From: Chrysopilus asiliformis
Lineage: Eukaryota; Arthropoda; Insecta; Diptera; Rhagionidae
Assembly: GCA_964034945.1 (NCBI GenBank)
Contig: OZ035962.1
Location: 19,839,030 to 19,903,029 of the forward strand
Direction: 5' to 3'
Length of the DNA stretch: 64,000 bases
The notes below the pieces were generated by a model. It did no database searches and had not been told where the DNA came from. It was given only the letters and a program-made list of their open reading frames with translations. Shown here in pieces: positions 1 to 10,747 of the stretch. Within the stretch, counting starts at the first letter, position 1. Every line of letters starts with the position of its first letter. The position numbers were made by a program, and so were the translations under genes.

Positions 1-208
1 AGTGCAAGAACAAAAGTTATTTAGGATATGATTATACATAAAACTCCCATACATCAAAATTCGATTGGAATAAATTTTAAAAAATCTTATTGGAAAGTTT
101 GACTTCAAAGTGGAATTTTGGTACAACTTTTCGAATTTTGATACGAATATCACCATACGGGTTTTCAATAATTGCCAGATTGGCAATTATAGCTTTTGTT
201 ATGTTTTT
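1..208 (+). repeat. Family A (DINE-1-like) repeat, 3' part cut by window edge
   Basis: The segment matches the 3' half of the family A copies at 46858-47417 and 49198-49677. It carries the inverted subterminal motif CACCATACGGGT, then the perfect hairpin AATTGCCA-GAT-TGGCAATT, then the terminal ATAGCTTTTGTTATG and a T run. The 5' half with the GTCY block lies outside the window. It is a non-coding, non-autonomous element. Confidence 0.8.
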
Positions 209-211
209 CAC

Positions 212-478
212 ATTCGTTATACTCGCGTTGGAAAGGTAATTTGCTCTAGTTTCAGGGACACAAGCTCTTTTTAGGCGGGGAACTGCAGGGGGATGGTCAG
301 CTGCCATCTTAGACGCAATGATTTTTCCATACAGTTTTCGACGTTTTTTATGCCCTCCGGCTAACTTTTTGCTCATGGAAAAATCATTGCGTCTAAGATG
401 GCAGCTGACCATCCCCCAAAAAAAAGCTTGTGTCCATGAAAGTAGAGCAAATTACCTTTCCGGCGCAGCTACAACGTA
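212..478. mobile_element. Fold-back MITE with ~100-bp arms
   Basis: The left arm (about 212-330) and right arm (about 375-478) are near-perfect reverse complements around a 44-nt spacer. Both outer ends read GGAAAGGTAATTTGCTC inward. The arms share the stretch containing CAGCTGCCATCTTAGACG. The right arm lacks about 14 nt present on the left (GGCGGGGAACTGCAG region). It sits directly after the family A terminus. The target duplication is not clear. No coding content is supported, although open frames cross the arms. Confidence 0.75.
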
Positions 479-798
479 AGTTCTGTCACATGGCCAGATA
501 AAGGGTTCATACTTCCCTCTTCCAATAAATCAGATTTTAATAATAATATCAAATTTGAATAAATTTTTTTTTTTAAATAGGGAATTTGCATTACATTGTA
601 ATACAAAAATGCATTACAAAAAATAATGTTGTTGCATTAAATTTTAATAAAAAAAAGTATTAAAATCAATAACTAATTTGGATTACGTTTAAATCAAAAA
701 AAAAAAGATTGAAAAAATTATAATCTTTCGCGAGATTAAATTTTAACCTTTTTTCGGGCTGGAATTGTGTACAATATCAAAAGGATTTACCTTGTATA
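479..798. other. AT-rich gap, nothing recognised
   Basis: This is A/T-rich low-complexity DNA with several poly-A and poly-T runs. No gene, inverted repeat or known repeat family is visible. Confidence 0.5.
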
Positions 799-952
799 CA
801 GTGCAACTTTGTTAGTCCGGATTAATCAAAACCTAAAAAGATCTGAACTATCAAAATATCAATCCGGATTACAACATACCGCAATGAATTACCTTATCCG
901 AAATACTGAATAATCTGGATTACAGGAGGTCCGGACTAACAAGGTTGCACTG
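799..952. mobile_element. pogo/Tigger-like MITE, TA target duplication
   Basis: The 154-bp element is bounded by TA on both sides (797-798 and 953-954). Its terminal inverted repeats are CAGTGCAACTTTGTTAGTCC on the left and the same with one mismatch on the right, about 23 bp, ending in CCGGA. CAGT-type termini with TA duplication fit Tc1/mariner, pogo branch; that assignment is an inference. There is no coding capacity. Confidence 0.8.
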
Positions 953-1700
953 TACTTATAAATGTATTTCAGATAAAAATGTTGAGTCTAAAAATTTACG
1001 GAACAAACGTTTTATAATTTATTAATGCAAACAAAAATCCATAAAAGCATCCATTCAAAAAAACGTCTAAAGCTTTCCAGTGCCAACGAAACCATATTAA
1101 GTACGTAAATACCAGTTTGTGCTTGCGGACGAAACTTCCGCCTCTTTATTCATTCATTTCTTACAACTTCAACCCACGTGCTCCCAACGAAAAGAATCTG
1201 AGCGTACGAGTTTTCATTCATAAATTTGTTACCATGGAATTTTGTTCTGCATTGATTTGAATTACACTGAGCTTTACAGAAAGTTTATGAACTTGGCAAA
1301 AAGCTTCTTACTTAGTAAAGTTAATTCTATCCACATATTATGCGGATATGCTATTTATTTGTTTTATGAGAAGAATGAGAAGAAAGTTTGATTTCATGTT
1401 AAAATGCATTTTGTACAATTTACAAAATGATCTTTTGTTTTCGACTTATTTTTGGTGCACTCGATATTCGAGTATTTTTTGGTAATCAGTAGTTGTATTT
1501 CGTAACTTGTAAAGTGGTATCTATGGTTCGCCGTGTCAGTTATTTTGGTCGAAACATAGACAGCGAATACTACTTTTCTTCTAACTCGAAACAAACGCTT
1601 GAAACAAGTTACGGAATAAAACTCCTGGTGTCTCTGATTCCGAACCTGACAGTAGTTTGGTTAGATAAGCACTAGTTTTTTTAAATATTCAAGGTGATTT

Positions 1701-1946
1701 GAGGCGTTAAAAGCTAGAGTGGACCAACCCACATAATCGATGTTTTGAAGCTTTTCCACTTTTGTACTATTATTGACTGTAAATATTTGGAAAAAAAATT
1801 TGTGTGGACTTTATTACTCAATGTTGAAATGTTCTTTTGTGCATCCAAACATTTTTATCTAAAAATTCACTCGCAATAGTGATTCAAACACAAAAAAAAT
1901 CACGATTTCGACATGTGGGTTGGGCCACTCTAGCACTCAACGCCTC
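1701..1946. mobile_element. MITE with GAGGCGTT ends, ATTT flanks
   Basis: The 246-bp unit has about 40-bp inverted ends: GAGGCGTTAAAAGCTAGAGT on the left, and GAGGCGTTGAGTGCTAGAGT when the right end is reversed. Both continue into a shared CCAACCCACAT. ATTT flanks both sides and may be a 4-bp target duplication. The superfamily is not recognised. Confidence 0.7.
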
Positions 1947-2029
1947 ATTTATAAATTGGTTTATACGTAATTGGTATTTTTTAAATTTTTTAAAATTTAA
2001 ACAGTTTAAAAAAATTGTTTTTTTTTTAT

Positions 2030-2227
2030 TAAAGCTTTTATTTTTTTTAAAAATGCACTAAAAAGGAAAAAAATAATTTATTGGGCGCTATGGATCAGAA
2101 ATAAAAGTGAGATAAATATTTATTTTATTTTATTTTTTGTGCTTTATCTCGATTTTATTTTTGAGAGCGCCCACAGAATTATTCTTTTCCTTTTTAGTGC
2201 ATTTTTTTAAATAAAAGCGTTTTAAAA
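2030..2227. mobile_element. AT-rich fold-back element, family G
   Basis: The two arms are imperfect reverse complements. Each contains ATGCACTAAAAAGGAAAA outside, then GGGCGCT, then an A/T stretch with GAGATAAA. Related segments occur at 25985-26095 and 32895-33030. It is non-coding. Confidence 0.65.
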
Positions 2228-2334
2228 TATCAGTTGTGGTCAACACAAAACTTTCTTCTACAAAATCTACGACCCTGCGCAATTTACGCTAGAGCACTGT
2301 CGCGTTGTCAACCTAAGACGACCTCCCAATAAAT

Positions 2335-3149
2335 TCTTGGTTTATTCAAAAATATCAAAAACGTACAAAATTTGAGATAACTTGAGAACTGTAAAAGATA
2401 TCAATTTACGGTACACGGAAAAAATGTAGAAAATGTTAACATCTTTAATTATTCTTTTAACTGATTTGTCGAAAAACCGTTAGTTTTCAAATTATTCGCA
2501 AACATATGATTTTTTACATATTAATGAAAATATCTCAATAACGGTAAAAGATAACGGATAACAGTAAGAAACAAAATTCTGCAGAATGCCATTCTCATTA
2601 ATTCACTTCATACATTCAGTCAGCAAAAACCCGTTAGTTTTCGAGATAATCGCAAAAAACTGTTTTTTTGGAAATAACGGTTTATCGCGATAACAGGTGG
2701 AGATATCGAGTTATAGCTAAAGACAAAAGTGTGGGAAATTTTATTTTCTCCAAGTTTTGTCATACTTAAGGCCACTAAAAAACGCGTAGTTTGGGAGTAA
2801 ATCGAGAAAAACGAAATTGCGATTTTTGAAAAACCGCCATTCTGGATACTTCCGGTTAACGGATTTCCACCAAAAGTTGATAGGATCGTCCCATTTCAGG
2901 ACCCAACATGCCTATAAAATTTCATGGCGCTAGCTCTATTAGTTTTTGAGAAATCTTGTACACAGACTGACAGACTGACAGACAGACTGACAGACTGACA
3001 GACAGACTGACAGACAGAAAGACATTTTTTAAATATGACTCCAATCGACTCAGGAGTGATCGGGAAATGTTTTTTAGGCAAAATTAAGAGGTCGAAATTT
3101 TTCATGAATACAATACCTACTTTATTATACTCCGTATAAGAAAGTAAAA
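2335..3149 (-). repeat. Family C dispersed repeat with CAGA microsatellite
   Basis: The segment aligns along its length with 22250-23117 and, reverse-complemented, with 37533-38190. Shared landmarks are repeated 'atctcgataacggtaaaagat' modules, TTCCGGTTAACGGATTTCC, the AGCTCTATTAGT box, a (CTGACAGA)n block and the terminal TATACTNCGTATAAGAAAGT. Open frames across it, such as those translating the GTCT tract as Ser-Val-Cys repeats, are not genes. Confidence 0.8.
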
Positions 3150-3189
3150 AATTAATTTCGCATTTGATTGGTCTGACTAATAATCCAAA

Positions 3190-3655
3190 ATAAAAGCATA
3201 ATCACATTATCCAAACCGGTCCTTCCGTTATCCTTACAGACTTCTTAATGTTAGAATCGGATTTGACGATCCCAAAAACCCCCAGATGAGACTTCTACCA
3301 AAAAATTTGAGAAAAATGATAATCAAGTTATCCTTACAGGACCTTTCATTATACTTATGGACTTTTTAATGCCAGAATGGAAGTCAGCGACCACAAAAAC
3401 ACCCAGAATAGATTTGTTCCCGGAAAATTTGAGGAAAATGATAATCACGTTATTGTTACAGACCTGCCCTCTACCTTACAAGGACGAAGTAGTGAAAATA
3501 TTGTATTGTCGTATGTATGCAAAATTTCAAGTCAATCGGATAAGTGGAAGCGGGTCAAAATTGGATTTGAAGATTTGAATCTGACAGACAGACAGACAGA
3601 CACGAAGGTAAGCCAAATAAAAGCTTTTAATTAGAGCTGACCCAGCCAAACCACT
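3190..3655 (+). repeat. Family B dispersed repeat
   Basis: The 5' part contains degenerate units of the 'ggtcctgtaaggataacg' module, also tandem at 23795-24370. The 3' part holds AAAATTTCAAGTCAATCGG, GGGTCAAAATTGGATT and a (CAGA)n block, then AATAAAAGCTTTTA. The same 3' part occurs at 35760-35895, and its core forms the arms of the palindrome at 54486-55036. Confidence 0.75.
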
Positions 3656-3779
3656 GTCATATTCGGAATCGCAACTCCAAGTTATGATATTTTCTGAACC
3701 GCTAAAGGTTTTAGTCTTTTGGGTGCCAAAAAAAATTTTTGTGGACAAAAATCCTAAATGTTAAATTTGGAATAACCCA

Positions 3780-4035
3780 TAACATATTTCCGGTACCTAT
3801 AGTCTTTTTTTTTTTGGAAGTTGGGAATAATATAAAATACTGGGACAAAATCAGTAATTCACCAGTAAAAATTTACTGTATTTTCAGTAAAATTTACTGT
3901 GTTTTACTGTGGTTCAGTAAATTTTACTGGGAAAACAGTAAAAAAAAGAGTGTTTACTGTTTTTCGCAGTAAAATCCCAGTAAGATTTCCCTGGGAGATG
4001 TACTGGGAAAACAGCGTCTGGTTTAGAGTGTATGT
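3780..4035. repeat. Left arm of a long inverted repeat (AGTAAAATTTACTG-rich)
   Basis: This arm pairs as an imperfect reverse complement with about 6332-6545. Both carry TACTGGGAC, many CAGTAAA/TTTACTG copies and, at the inner end, CTGGTTTAGAG. A third, directly oriented copy lies at about 7670-7850. The arms may be termini of a large fold-back transposon about 2.7 kb long. The superfamily is not recognised. Confidence 0.65.
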
Positions 4036-5159
4036 AGAAAACTTTGGCAGATTTATATTAATGTTATATTAAATTTTTTAGGAACATGAAACGGTTTCCT
4101 AGTATTTTTTTTAGAATCTGTTAGACAAATTAGAATATCTTTTTCCCGAACGGAAATTTCTAGGCAGCCGCCATCTATATTCTGGAGGATTTTGGAGTTC
4201 ACCGAAGCCGGAATCCGTTTTCTTTATATTTTGATTATCTCGGGAAACTTGAGATAAATAAAAAAAATACCTTAACAAAGTATGCTTAAATATAGCAAAC
4301 TTGTTTTTATCTCAAAATTGTAATTTTAACTGTCTTAATATAGGAAATACTAACCACAATGTAGAATCATTTATACTTCCAAGAATTTGTAATTGATTTA
4401 TTTTGTGATAATATTTTTTTTTTGCTATTTAAAGAAACACTTTATCGATTGGCAAATACTTTCTGAAAATTTATATAAGCACAAGACACATGTTGAATAG
4501 ATGGGATGACAAAAAAATATCTAGCAAGATTTTCATTTGACGTTCTCTTCTTTTTCTACTTCAACCCCAAAACATGAGCATTTATCAAATTTTGATACAA
4601 AAGGGAAAATAAAGCGAAGGAAGTAATCTCGGGGCGATGACAAAGCACTAAGGAGACACTTGCCTTCCTTGCTTTGTCATTGTTGCGAGTAAAGAAAAAC
4701 TTCGCATTGACTTGCCACGTGTAAATTCTCTAGATAATTTTATGTTAGCGCATTTAAAAAACCAATTCCGCACGTGACTGCTAGGCACAAGTATTTCGAG
4801 CGAAACTGAAAATATGGAAATTGTTGTCCAGAAATGTTATATTCACGAACATAATTTAAAAATTGATATATACTTGCTTATGTTTTTAATTTAAAACTCT
4901 TTAATGATTTTTAAACAAAAAATGGAATCATAGTGTATTTTTTTTCGACTCTTCGTGGATGTCCATCAAATAAGTCACTCTTATAGGGGAGAAGAATGCG
5001 GTAAAGTGAGTTCAGTACTTAACTCGATGTGACAAAAATTAGCGTTACGTATTTTGTAGACAGCCACTTTCCGATTTTCTTAAAAATTGATTACACATGT
5101 TTATTTAAAAAAACGACATTTTTGAGTTATTTATTTATATTATTTGTCACAATTTAAAA
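4036..5159. other. Interior of the long-inverted-repeat structure, no gene seen
   Basis: AT-rich DNA between the left arm and the mariner relic. I see no open frame of note, RNA gene or paired terminal repeat. If a left mariner terminus existed it has been lost or has decayed beyond recognition. Confidence 0.4.
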
Positions 5160-5165
5160 AAATTA

Positions 5166-6236
5166 CTAGATATTCATGGCTGGCAACTTCTCATTCAATA
5201 AAGCCATTTTTGCATTGGCTGTGTGGCATGTGGCGCCGTCCTGCGGAATCCACAAATCCTCGACATCCATAGCATCCAATTCGTACCATAAAAAGTTAGT
5301 TATCATGGCACGGTAGCGCTCACCATTCATCGTAACAGATTTCCCGGAATTATTTTTAAAGAAAAATGATTCCGCCAGCAAAAAATGCACACCAAACAGT
5401 GATCTTTTGTAGATGAATCGGCTTTTCAATAACCGCCCTTGGATTTTCATCAGCCCAAATGCGACAATTCTGCTTAGTAACCCTCTAGCCGGAATATTTC
5501 CGAAAAAAATTCACCAAAATATGACTTTCAACTTGCGACAGACCGTAACCAAGACAACGTACAGGACTAAATTTTTTCCAGCATGTAAAGCGATAACTTA
5601 CAAAAGTCAGTGTAACACGTTCCGGCGATTTCCAGCGATTAAAATTGTTACCCGTTATAAACAAGCGAATTCTCTGAAGCCCGCCTTTTGTCGGACATTC
5701 CGGCTAGAGGGTTAACGAAGTCACTGAGATGAAAAAGAGGCCTCATTAAAGAAGATAATTTTTCGTGAAAAATCCTCATCGATTTGTCTTTGCTCATGTA
5801 CCCAATCGGCGAACGCACGGCACTTCAAATGATCAGCCGGCTTCATTTCTTGTACCAATTGAATTTTGTAAGCGGGTAGAGACAAATTTTTCTTCAAAAT
5901 TCGATGTAACGCGGTTGCGAAGAAGTTCAATTCATCCTTGCGATGACGAATAGAGGTTCCTATACTCTCGGCTACATTCCCACGCCCTGCAGCAATGTTG
6001 TCGGCAGAACGGCGTAAACGAGCACGCAATGGGGTTTTCACACCTGCCACCGACCCAATTTCTTTGAATTTTTCAACAATTTTTCCAATTGCACTCTCGG
6101 TTGGTCGATTATGCTGACCAAAAAAACCACGAAGTGCACGAAATGCATTTTTGTTTGAACGCCCATTTTTGAAATAGGCTTCAATTACTTTAACACGTTG
6201 TTCGATTGTTAATCTCTCCATGGTGTAAATTGCCAA
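5166..6236 (-). pseudogene. Broken mariner-like transposase
   Basis: Two same-strand fragments belong to one Tc1/mariner-superfamily transposase. The 171-aa N-terminal part (6236 down to 5721) starts MERLTIEQRVKVIEAYF within a slightly longer frame. It holds the paired helix-turn-helix region (about residues 5-80) and the linker YKIQLVQEMKPADH. The C-terminal part (5450 down to 5166) holds QDGATCHTA, with the second catalytic aspartate. The first catalytic site reads FFNEASF where the family normally has DEAHF, so Asp appears replaced by Asn. The third catalytic region is missing because the frame ends after LNEKLPAMNI. A 231-bp MITE (5481-5711) and stop codons separate the fragments. This is an inactive relic. 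Confidence 0.88.
5481..5711. mobile_element. piggyBac-like MITE inserted in the mariner transposase
   Basis: The 231-bp element has inverted ends CCCTCTAGCCGGAAT. It is flanked by TTAA on the right (5712-5715) and GTAA on the left (5477-5480), consistent with a TTAA duplication in which one base has mutated. CCC...GGG ends with TTAA are typical of piggyBac. It separates the two transposase fragments, so it inserted after the mariner element. Confidence 0.75.
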
Positions 6237-6331
6237 AGACTGAAGTTGTCAAACCTTAAAACAGATGTCAAAAATCATTAGACGTTCAAGCCTCAATCAT
6301 ATTTAACATTGGTCCAAGCAATTGGAACACC

Positions 6332-6545
6332 CGATTTAAACTACTCTCTAAACCAGACAACTTTTCCCAGTAAATTTCCCAGCGAAAAATATTATTGTTT
6401 TTTTACTATTTTTCTCGGAAAATTTACTTAACGACAGTAAAATTCACTGAAACACAGTATATTTTACTGATAATACAGTAAATTTTTATTGGATAATCAC
6501 TGGTTTCGTCCCAGTATTTCATATTTTTCCATTTTCAAAAAAGAA
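6332..6545. repeat. Right arm of the long inverted repeat
   Basis: Reverse-complementary to 3780-4035 over roughly 200 bp, including TACTGGGAC near the outside and CTGGTTTAGAG at the inner edge. Outside the arms both flanks also share an interrupted 'tttcttttttgaaaatgg' type stretch, so the repeat may extend further. Confidence 0.65.
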
Positions 6546-6570
6546 ATCTGATATTGTTTCATTCCCGTAA

Positions 6571-6866
6571 GGCCTATGTTACACACGGCAACTTTAAACC
6601 GATACAAAATACTTAAAAGTCGCTCTTTTGTGCTACACACGGAGACAAGTTGCCGGAGACTTCTGTATATTACACAGTGAGTGTTTCATGTGTGTGTGAA
6701 GTTGTGTGAAGAACGAACCCGTTATTTATGATTTTGTGCTTGTGTGCGTATTTTATCGGCTTGTTTCTACATTCGGAACTGGCGACATTAGCCACCGCTT
6801 CCCTCACTTCTCGCGCCTATACTTAAGAAAAGTCGCCGCTTAAAGTTGCCGTGCGTAACATAGACC
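6571..6866. mobile_element. PIF/Harbinger-like MITE, TAA duplication
   Basis: The 296-bp element is flanked by TAA on both sides (6568-6570, 6867-6869). Its terminal repeats are GGCCTATGTTACACACGGCA on the left and GGTCTATGTTACGCACGGCA on the right, and both continue ACTTTAA. GG-starting ends with a 3-bp TWA duplication fit the PIF/Harbinger superfamily. There is no coding capacity. Confidence 0.8.
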
Positions 6867-6926
6867 TAAGGCTCACTTTTACTGGGTTGAAGAAACGATG
6901 ACAAATTTACTGGGATGAAACAATGA

Positions 6927-7424
6927 GGGTATTCACAATCCTCTTCGGTATTCGGTATTCGGTATTTTCGGTAATATTAAAAGACTGAAAATATTCTGCT
7001 GTGAACATCCCACAGCACAGATTTGAGAACAGCGCTTTTATTTGATACGTGACCAAATCATGAACTGCGAATTTGATTGTAAAATATATCACATACCTTT
7101 AAATCCATGTTTGATGTATTCTTTTGAATTTCTATTGTGGCAACGGCTATCAAAATTGAAAAAAATTGCATCAGTCCGATGAGATTAACAAAAAGCCAGC
7201 GAGAAAATTTGACAACTAGAAACATTACTAGCGCCACCCGCGGTTGATTCTTGATACCGAATACCGAGGCTGAAAAACACGACTCGAGGCATGTATACAA
7301 TTACCGAATCCGGTAATTCATTTTTACATGAACCAAGTTACCGTCTCGGTAAAAATCTGTTAAATTTGACTGAATTACCGAGCGGTAAATTTACCCGCAT
7401 TTTAAAAGACGACTGTGAATTCCC
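6927..7424. mobile_element. MITE with GGGTATTCACAATC ends, TGA flanks
   Basis: The 498-bp unit has inverted ends GGGTATTCACAATCCTCTT and GGGAATTCACAGTCGTCTT. It is flanked by TGA (6924-6926 and 7425-7427). Inside both ends lie repeated CGGTATTCGGTA / TTACCGAGCGGT motifs, in opposite orientations. The superfamily is not assigned. Frames on the minus strand here are not convincing genes. Confidence 0.7.
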
Positions 7425-7659
7425 TGATTATCAAATTTCTTTTTTGAAAAAAAAAATAGTCTAGCCGACAAACGCAGAAGTCTCGGGTCGAGCCTCGACA
7501 CTGGTTAAGAGATTTTCAACACAACATTCTCATGTAAAATACAATATAGATTTAAAAAAATTTAATAGCAACTACAATTAGGCTTGAAAATAAAAAAAAA
7601 TATTACCAAAACCATTCAAATGCTTCAAAAAATTTAAAAAGCATCTGAGAGGTTTTTAA

Positions 7660-7855
7660 GATTTTACTTTAATCCCAGTAAATTTTACTAGTATTCCCAG
7701 TAAAAATGACTGTTATTCTAGTTTTTCAGGATGAGAATTTTAGTGGGAATACAATCCAATATTTACTGGGAGAGAACAATAAAATTTACTGTACTTCATC
7801 GGGGTTGCCTTTTTACTTGGTTCACTGTAATATCTGGTTTAGAGTGTAGGTAAAA
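7660..7855. repeat. Third copy of the TTTACTG-rich arm
   Basis: It carries several CCCAGTAAA/TTTACTGG motifs and ends CTGGTTTAGAGTGTAGG, in the same orientation as 3780-4035. It is probably a solo end of the same fold-back family. Confidence 0.55.
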
Positions 7856-7859
7856 AAAC

Positions 7860-8790
7860 AGAGATAAGAATTTTTCTGAAATTAAGTTTGTCTTGCTTGT
7901 CTGCATAAATTTTGTCCATTGTACTTTATGTACGCATGAGTTCTTTTTCACGGACAAAATTATAATTCCGATTGACTCTAGCACACCTTAGTCTATTTTC
8001 CTTTCGATCACAGCGGTTTTCCATACTATTCTAATTTTCCATAATTTATTATTTGCACGCTAAATTTATCATTGATTAAACATCAAGTAAATTTTAAGTA
8101 TCATGAATAAACATATTGACGTAATGCAAAATATTTAGGAAATGTTGTTTGATTCGAAATATTCGTATCATCTAATGATGCGTAATCGCAAAATACAGAA
8201 AAAAAACATTTTCTCTTTAATGCATAGGCACTCCTTATAAATTGGAGAAAGGTCAATAATATTAATGTTAGTAAGTAATTGCGTTTAAGCATCATCACAC
8301 GCAGAGTACATACAAATATGACCGATAAATACCGACAATGAGTTCATTTTGAACTCAATTTGAATATTATTAGTCACGTTGTATTCATACGAATTCACCA
8401 TCAATATTTACACTTTCGGCATGAGTATAATAATTATAGGTTATTTTCAATAACTTAAAAAAAACTACATGCCTACTACTTGTGATATACCTTCAACGTT
8501 ACTGTGCATGCATATCATATATGTATATTAAATCGATGACATATCGTTTCATGTAAAATTATGTAATAATTCACTTAAAAGTCACTTCATGGGAAAATGC
8601 GTGTGTCTAAATTTTTATAGACATATTTTTAACGAGATTTCTAGAATGCTGGAGGACAATAATTGACATGACATTAATTACGGTCACCTTGTTATTAGAA
8701 CAAAACTTGCGTCTGGCGCTTGCCCATATAAAGAAATGACGTTAACGCAAATTAAGTCATTATTTTCTATGTTCCCCTTAAACGTTGGAA
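7860..8790. other. AT-rich gap, nothing recognised
   Basis: No credible gene, RNA gene or paired repeat seen. Short open frames of 60-65 codons lack recognisable motifs. Confidence 0.4.
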
Positions 8791-8794
8791 AATC

Positions 8795-9060
8795 GTAGTT
8801 ATTATAACTGATATCACTTTCTTATACGAAATATAGTAAAGTTTTGTATATTTCGGCCTCTTAAGTTTGCCTAAAAAACATTTCTCGGGCACTCCCAAGT
8901 CGAATGGAGCATTATTACAAAAATGTCTTTCTGTATAATGGTTTTTCGACAAAGAAAAACAATTAAAAGCATAGTTAAAGGTATTAAAATTCTCCACATT
9001 TTTATTTTTTACCGAAAATGTATATCTTTTACCGTTAGCGAGATATTTCAGATTTTGTAA
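8795..9060 (+). repeat. Family C fragment, GTCY block missing
   Basis: It starts ACTTTCTTATACGAAATATAG, matching the family C terminus at 37533, and continues through the box with CGGGCACTCC and ACAAAAATGTCTTTCTGT. The microsatellite and following box are absent. Weakly similar 'cttttaccgttagcgagatat' text follows. Confidence 0.65.
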
Positions 9061-9656
9061 AACAAAAATTCATATTTTTATTTAAACTAGTATTTTATAT
9101 ATCGGTACAAAGGTAGATTTTGTATAAGAAAGTCTTGTGCTGTTCACATCAGATATTTTTTTTTTTTTCAAATAATCGAAAGTTTACCATACAGTTCAAG
9201 TACAACAACTAGCGTCGTAGTATTCTGTAAATACACTGTGTTAAGAAAGTTTCGCATCATTCCGCGAATTTATGTGCACAATATATTTCTCCCCCACATT
9301 ACCTTTTCTGTAAATGATCATCCGACTTCTAGAAAACATAACAAAAGCTATAATGGCAATTATTGAAAACCCGTATGGTGATTTAAGTGAACGGTGAACA
9401 GTTGTATCAAAATTCCACTTTGAAGTCAAACTTTTCAATAAGATTTTTTTTAAATTTATTCCAATTGGATTTTGATGTATGTGACTTTTATGTAGAATCT
9501 TATCCTAATTGACTTTTGCTCTTGTACTTTTTTCATAAGATGCACCGTTTTTGAGATATTCGCAACAAACTTTTTCGTTCGTATTTTTGCCCATTAACGA
9601 ACTAAGCCTTGCATTTTACGAAAAACGAATCTACGTAAAATTTCAAGTTTCTAACT

Positions 9657-10534
9657 CAGCGATTCTCAACCTGTGGGGCCCGAGCATATCCAAGACAAAA
9701 TATTTAAAAAAGTTTATTAATTGACTGAAAGGAAAGTACATACCCACATACAAAACAAAATACATTTTGACATAATATTTAATAATTAACTTATTAACTT
9801 ACGCTTGGAGCACAATGAACGCGAAACCAGCGCGAAACCAACGCAACTACAACGCTCTGAACTGTCACCCAGTGCAAAATTCTAGCGGCAGAGCACAATG
9901 GCAGCTCGTGAAGTAGTACAAGTGACAAAATATAAAGTGGTATAAACTTGGAAAAATTACAAAAATGGATAATTTTGAAGCGATAATTTGCTTTGTTGGT
10001 CTTTATCTTTGTTATTTGCACTAAGGCTATCAATTTTTCCTCGAACGAAATTTTTCCAACCTTACTTTATGAACTGTCAACGCAGAATTCTGCGGCAAAG
10101 TTAGAAGTTTGTAAACTTGTGCATTGCGGTTACGTTGTACCTGCGGCGTTCTATACGTTCACTGTGCTCACTTCAAACAATTTGTAGAAACCAAACTTTT
10201 AAGTGATAGTTTCTGCGCCAGTTTCGCGTCGGTTTTGCGTTCATTGTGATTTCAGGGTTAAAATAACTTCTCGCGAAACCGCAAAAATGACGCAAGAGCA
10301 ATAAAAAGGCACCGGATTCTTGTTTTGTCAACGCTGAGGATCGGTGTTGCCAAATGTCAATAAATTACTGTTTTCTTGGTAATTTGTGTTTAAAATTAGG
10401 GTAGTAGTGTAGGTTTAGCGCCAAAATACTCAAATTACGTTATTATTGTATACATTTTATTGTATGCAGGTGGGGCGCGATGACAATTTTGATTGAAAAT
10501 TGGGCCGCGAATACTGAAAGGTTGAGAAAAGCTG
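9657..10534. mobile_element. Non-autonomous hAT element
   Basis: Ends read CAGCGATTCTCAACC on the left and CAGCTTTTCTCAACC (reversed) on the right, the classic CAG...TTCTCAACC type of hAT ends. The flanking 8-mers are TTCTAACT and CTCTAACT, an 8-bp duplication with one difference. Other family A copies carry a single CTCTAACT there, confirming the empty site. No transposase is visible. Confidence 0.85.
9810..10243. mobile_element. MITE nested in the hAT element
   Basis: Inverted ends contain CACAATGAACGCGAAACC on the left and CACAATGAACGCAAAACC on the right (reversed), followed by further GCGAAAC repeats on both sides. The exact ends and target duplication are not resolved. It gives three levels of nesting: family A, hAT, then this MITE. 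Confidence 0.65.
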
Positions 10535-10747
10535 CTCTAACTCAATCCGTGCACGCGCAATCCGCGCCACAGACGGACGGACGGACAGACAGACAGACAG
10601 ACGGACGGACGTACATGCTAAATTCAATTTTTTTTATCATTCTAAACACACTGGTGTAATTCATTTTTGTGTGTGATGACGGGATCTTGGCGTTACAAAC
10701 GGTCAAGCAAATTTAATATACCCTTTGCTTTCACCATACGGGTATAA

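Larger units (their letters stand above)
5160..6335 (-). mobile_element. Mariner-like element relic, one end lost
   Basis: The transposase relic is followed, beyond its start codon, by a non-coding leader ending in GGTCCAAGCAATTGGAACACCC. This resembles the terminal inverted repeat of this mariner type when reversed. No matching opposite terminus is visible left of 5160. The relic abuts the inner end of the right long-inverted-repeat arm. The 5160 limit is where recognisable transposase stops. Confidence 0.6.
9335..10747 (-). repeat. Family A copy split by a hAT element
   Basis: The 3' part (9335-9656) and 5' part (10535-10747) of a minus-strand family A copy flank an 878-bp insertion. The 5' terminus, reversed, reads TATACCCGTATGGTGAAA. 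The GTCY block lies at about 10572-10612. The interruption falls in the box that is continuous at 17017-17030 in another A copy. Confidence 0.8.

Noticed and set aside
77..412. 111-codon minus-strand gene
   Set aside because: It runs through a family A tail and one arm of a fold-back MITE; no domain is visible.
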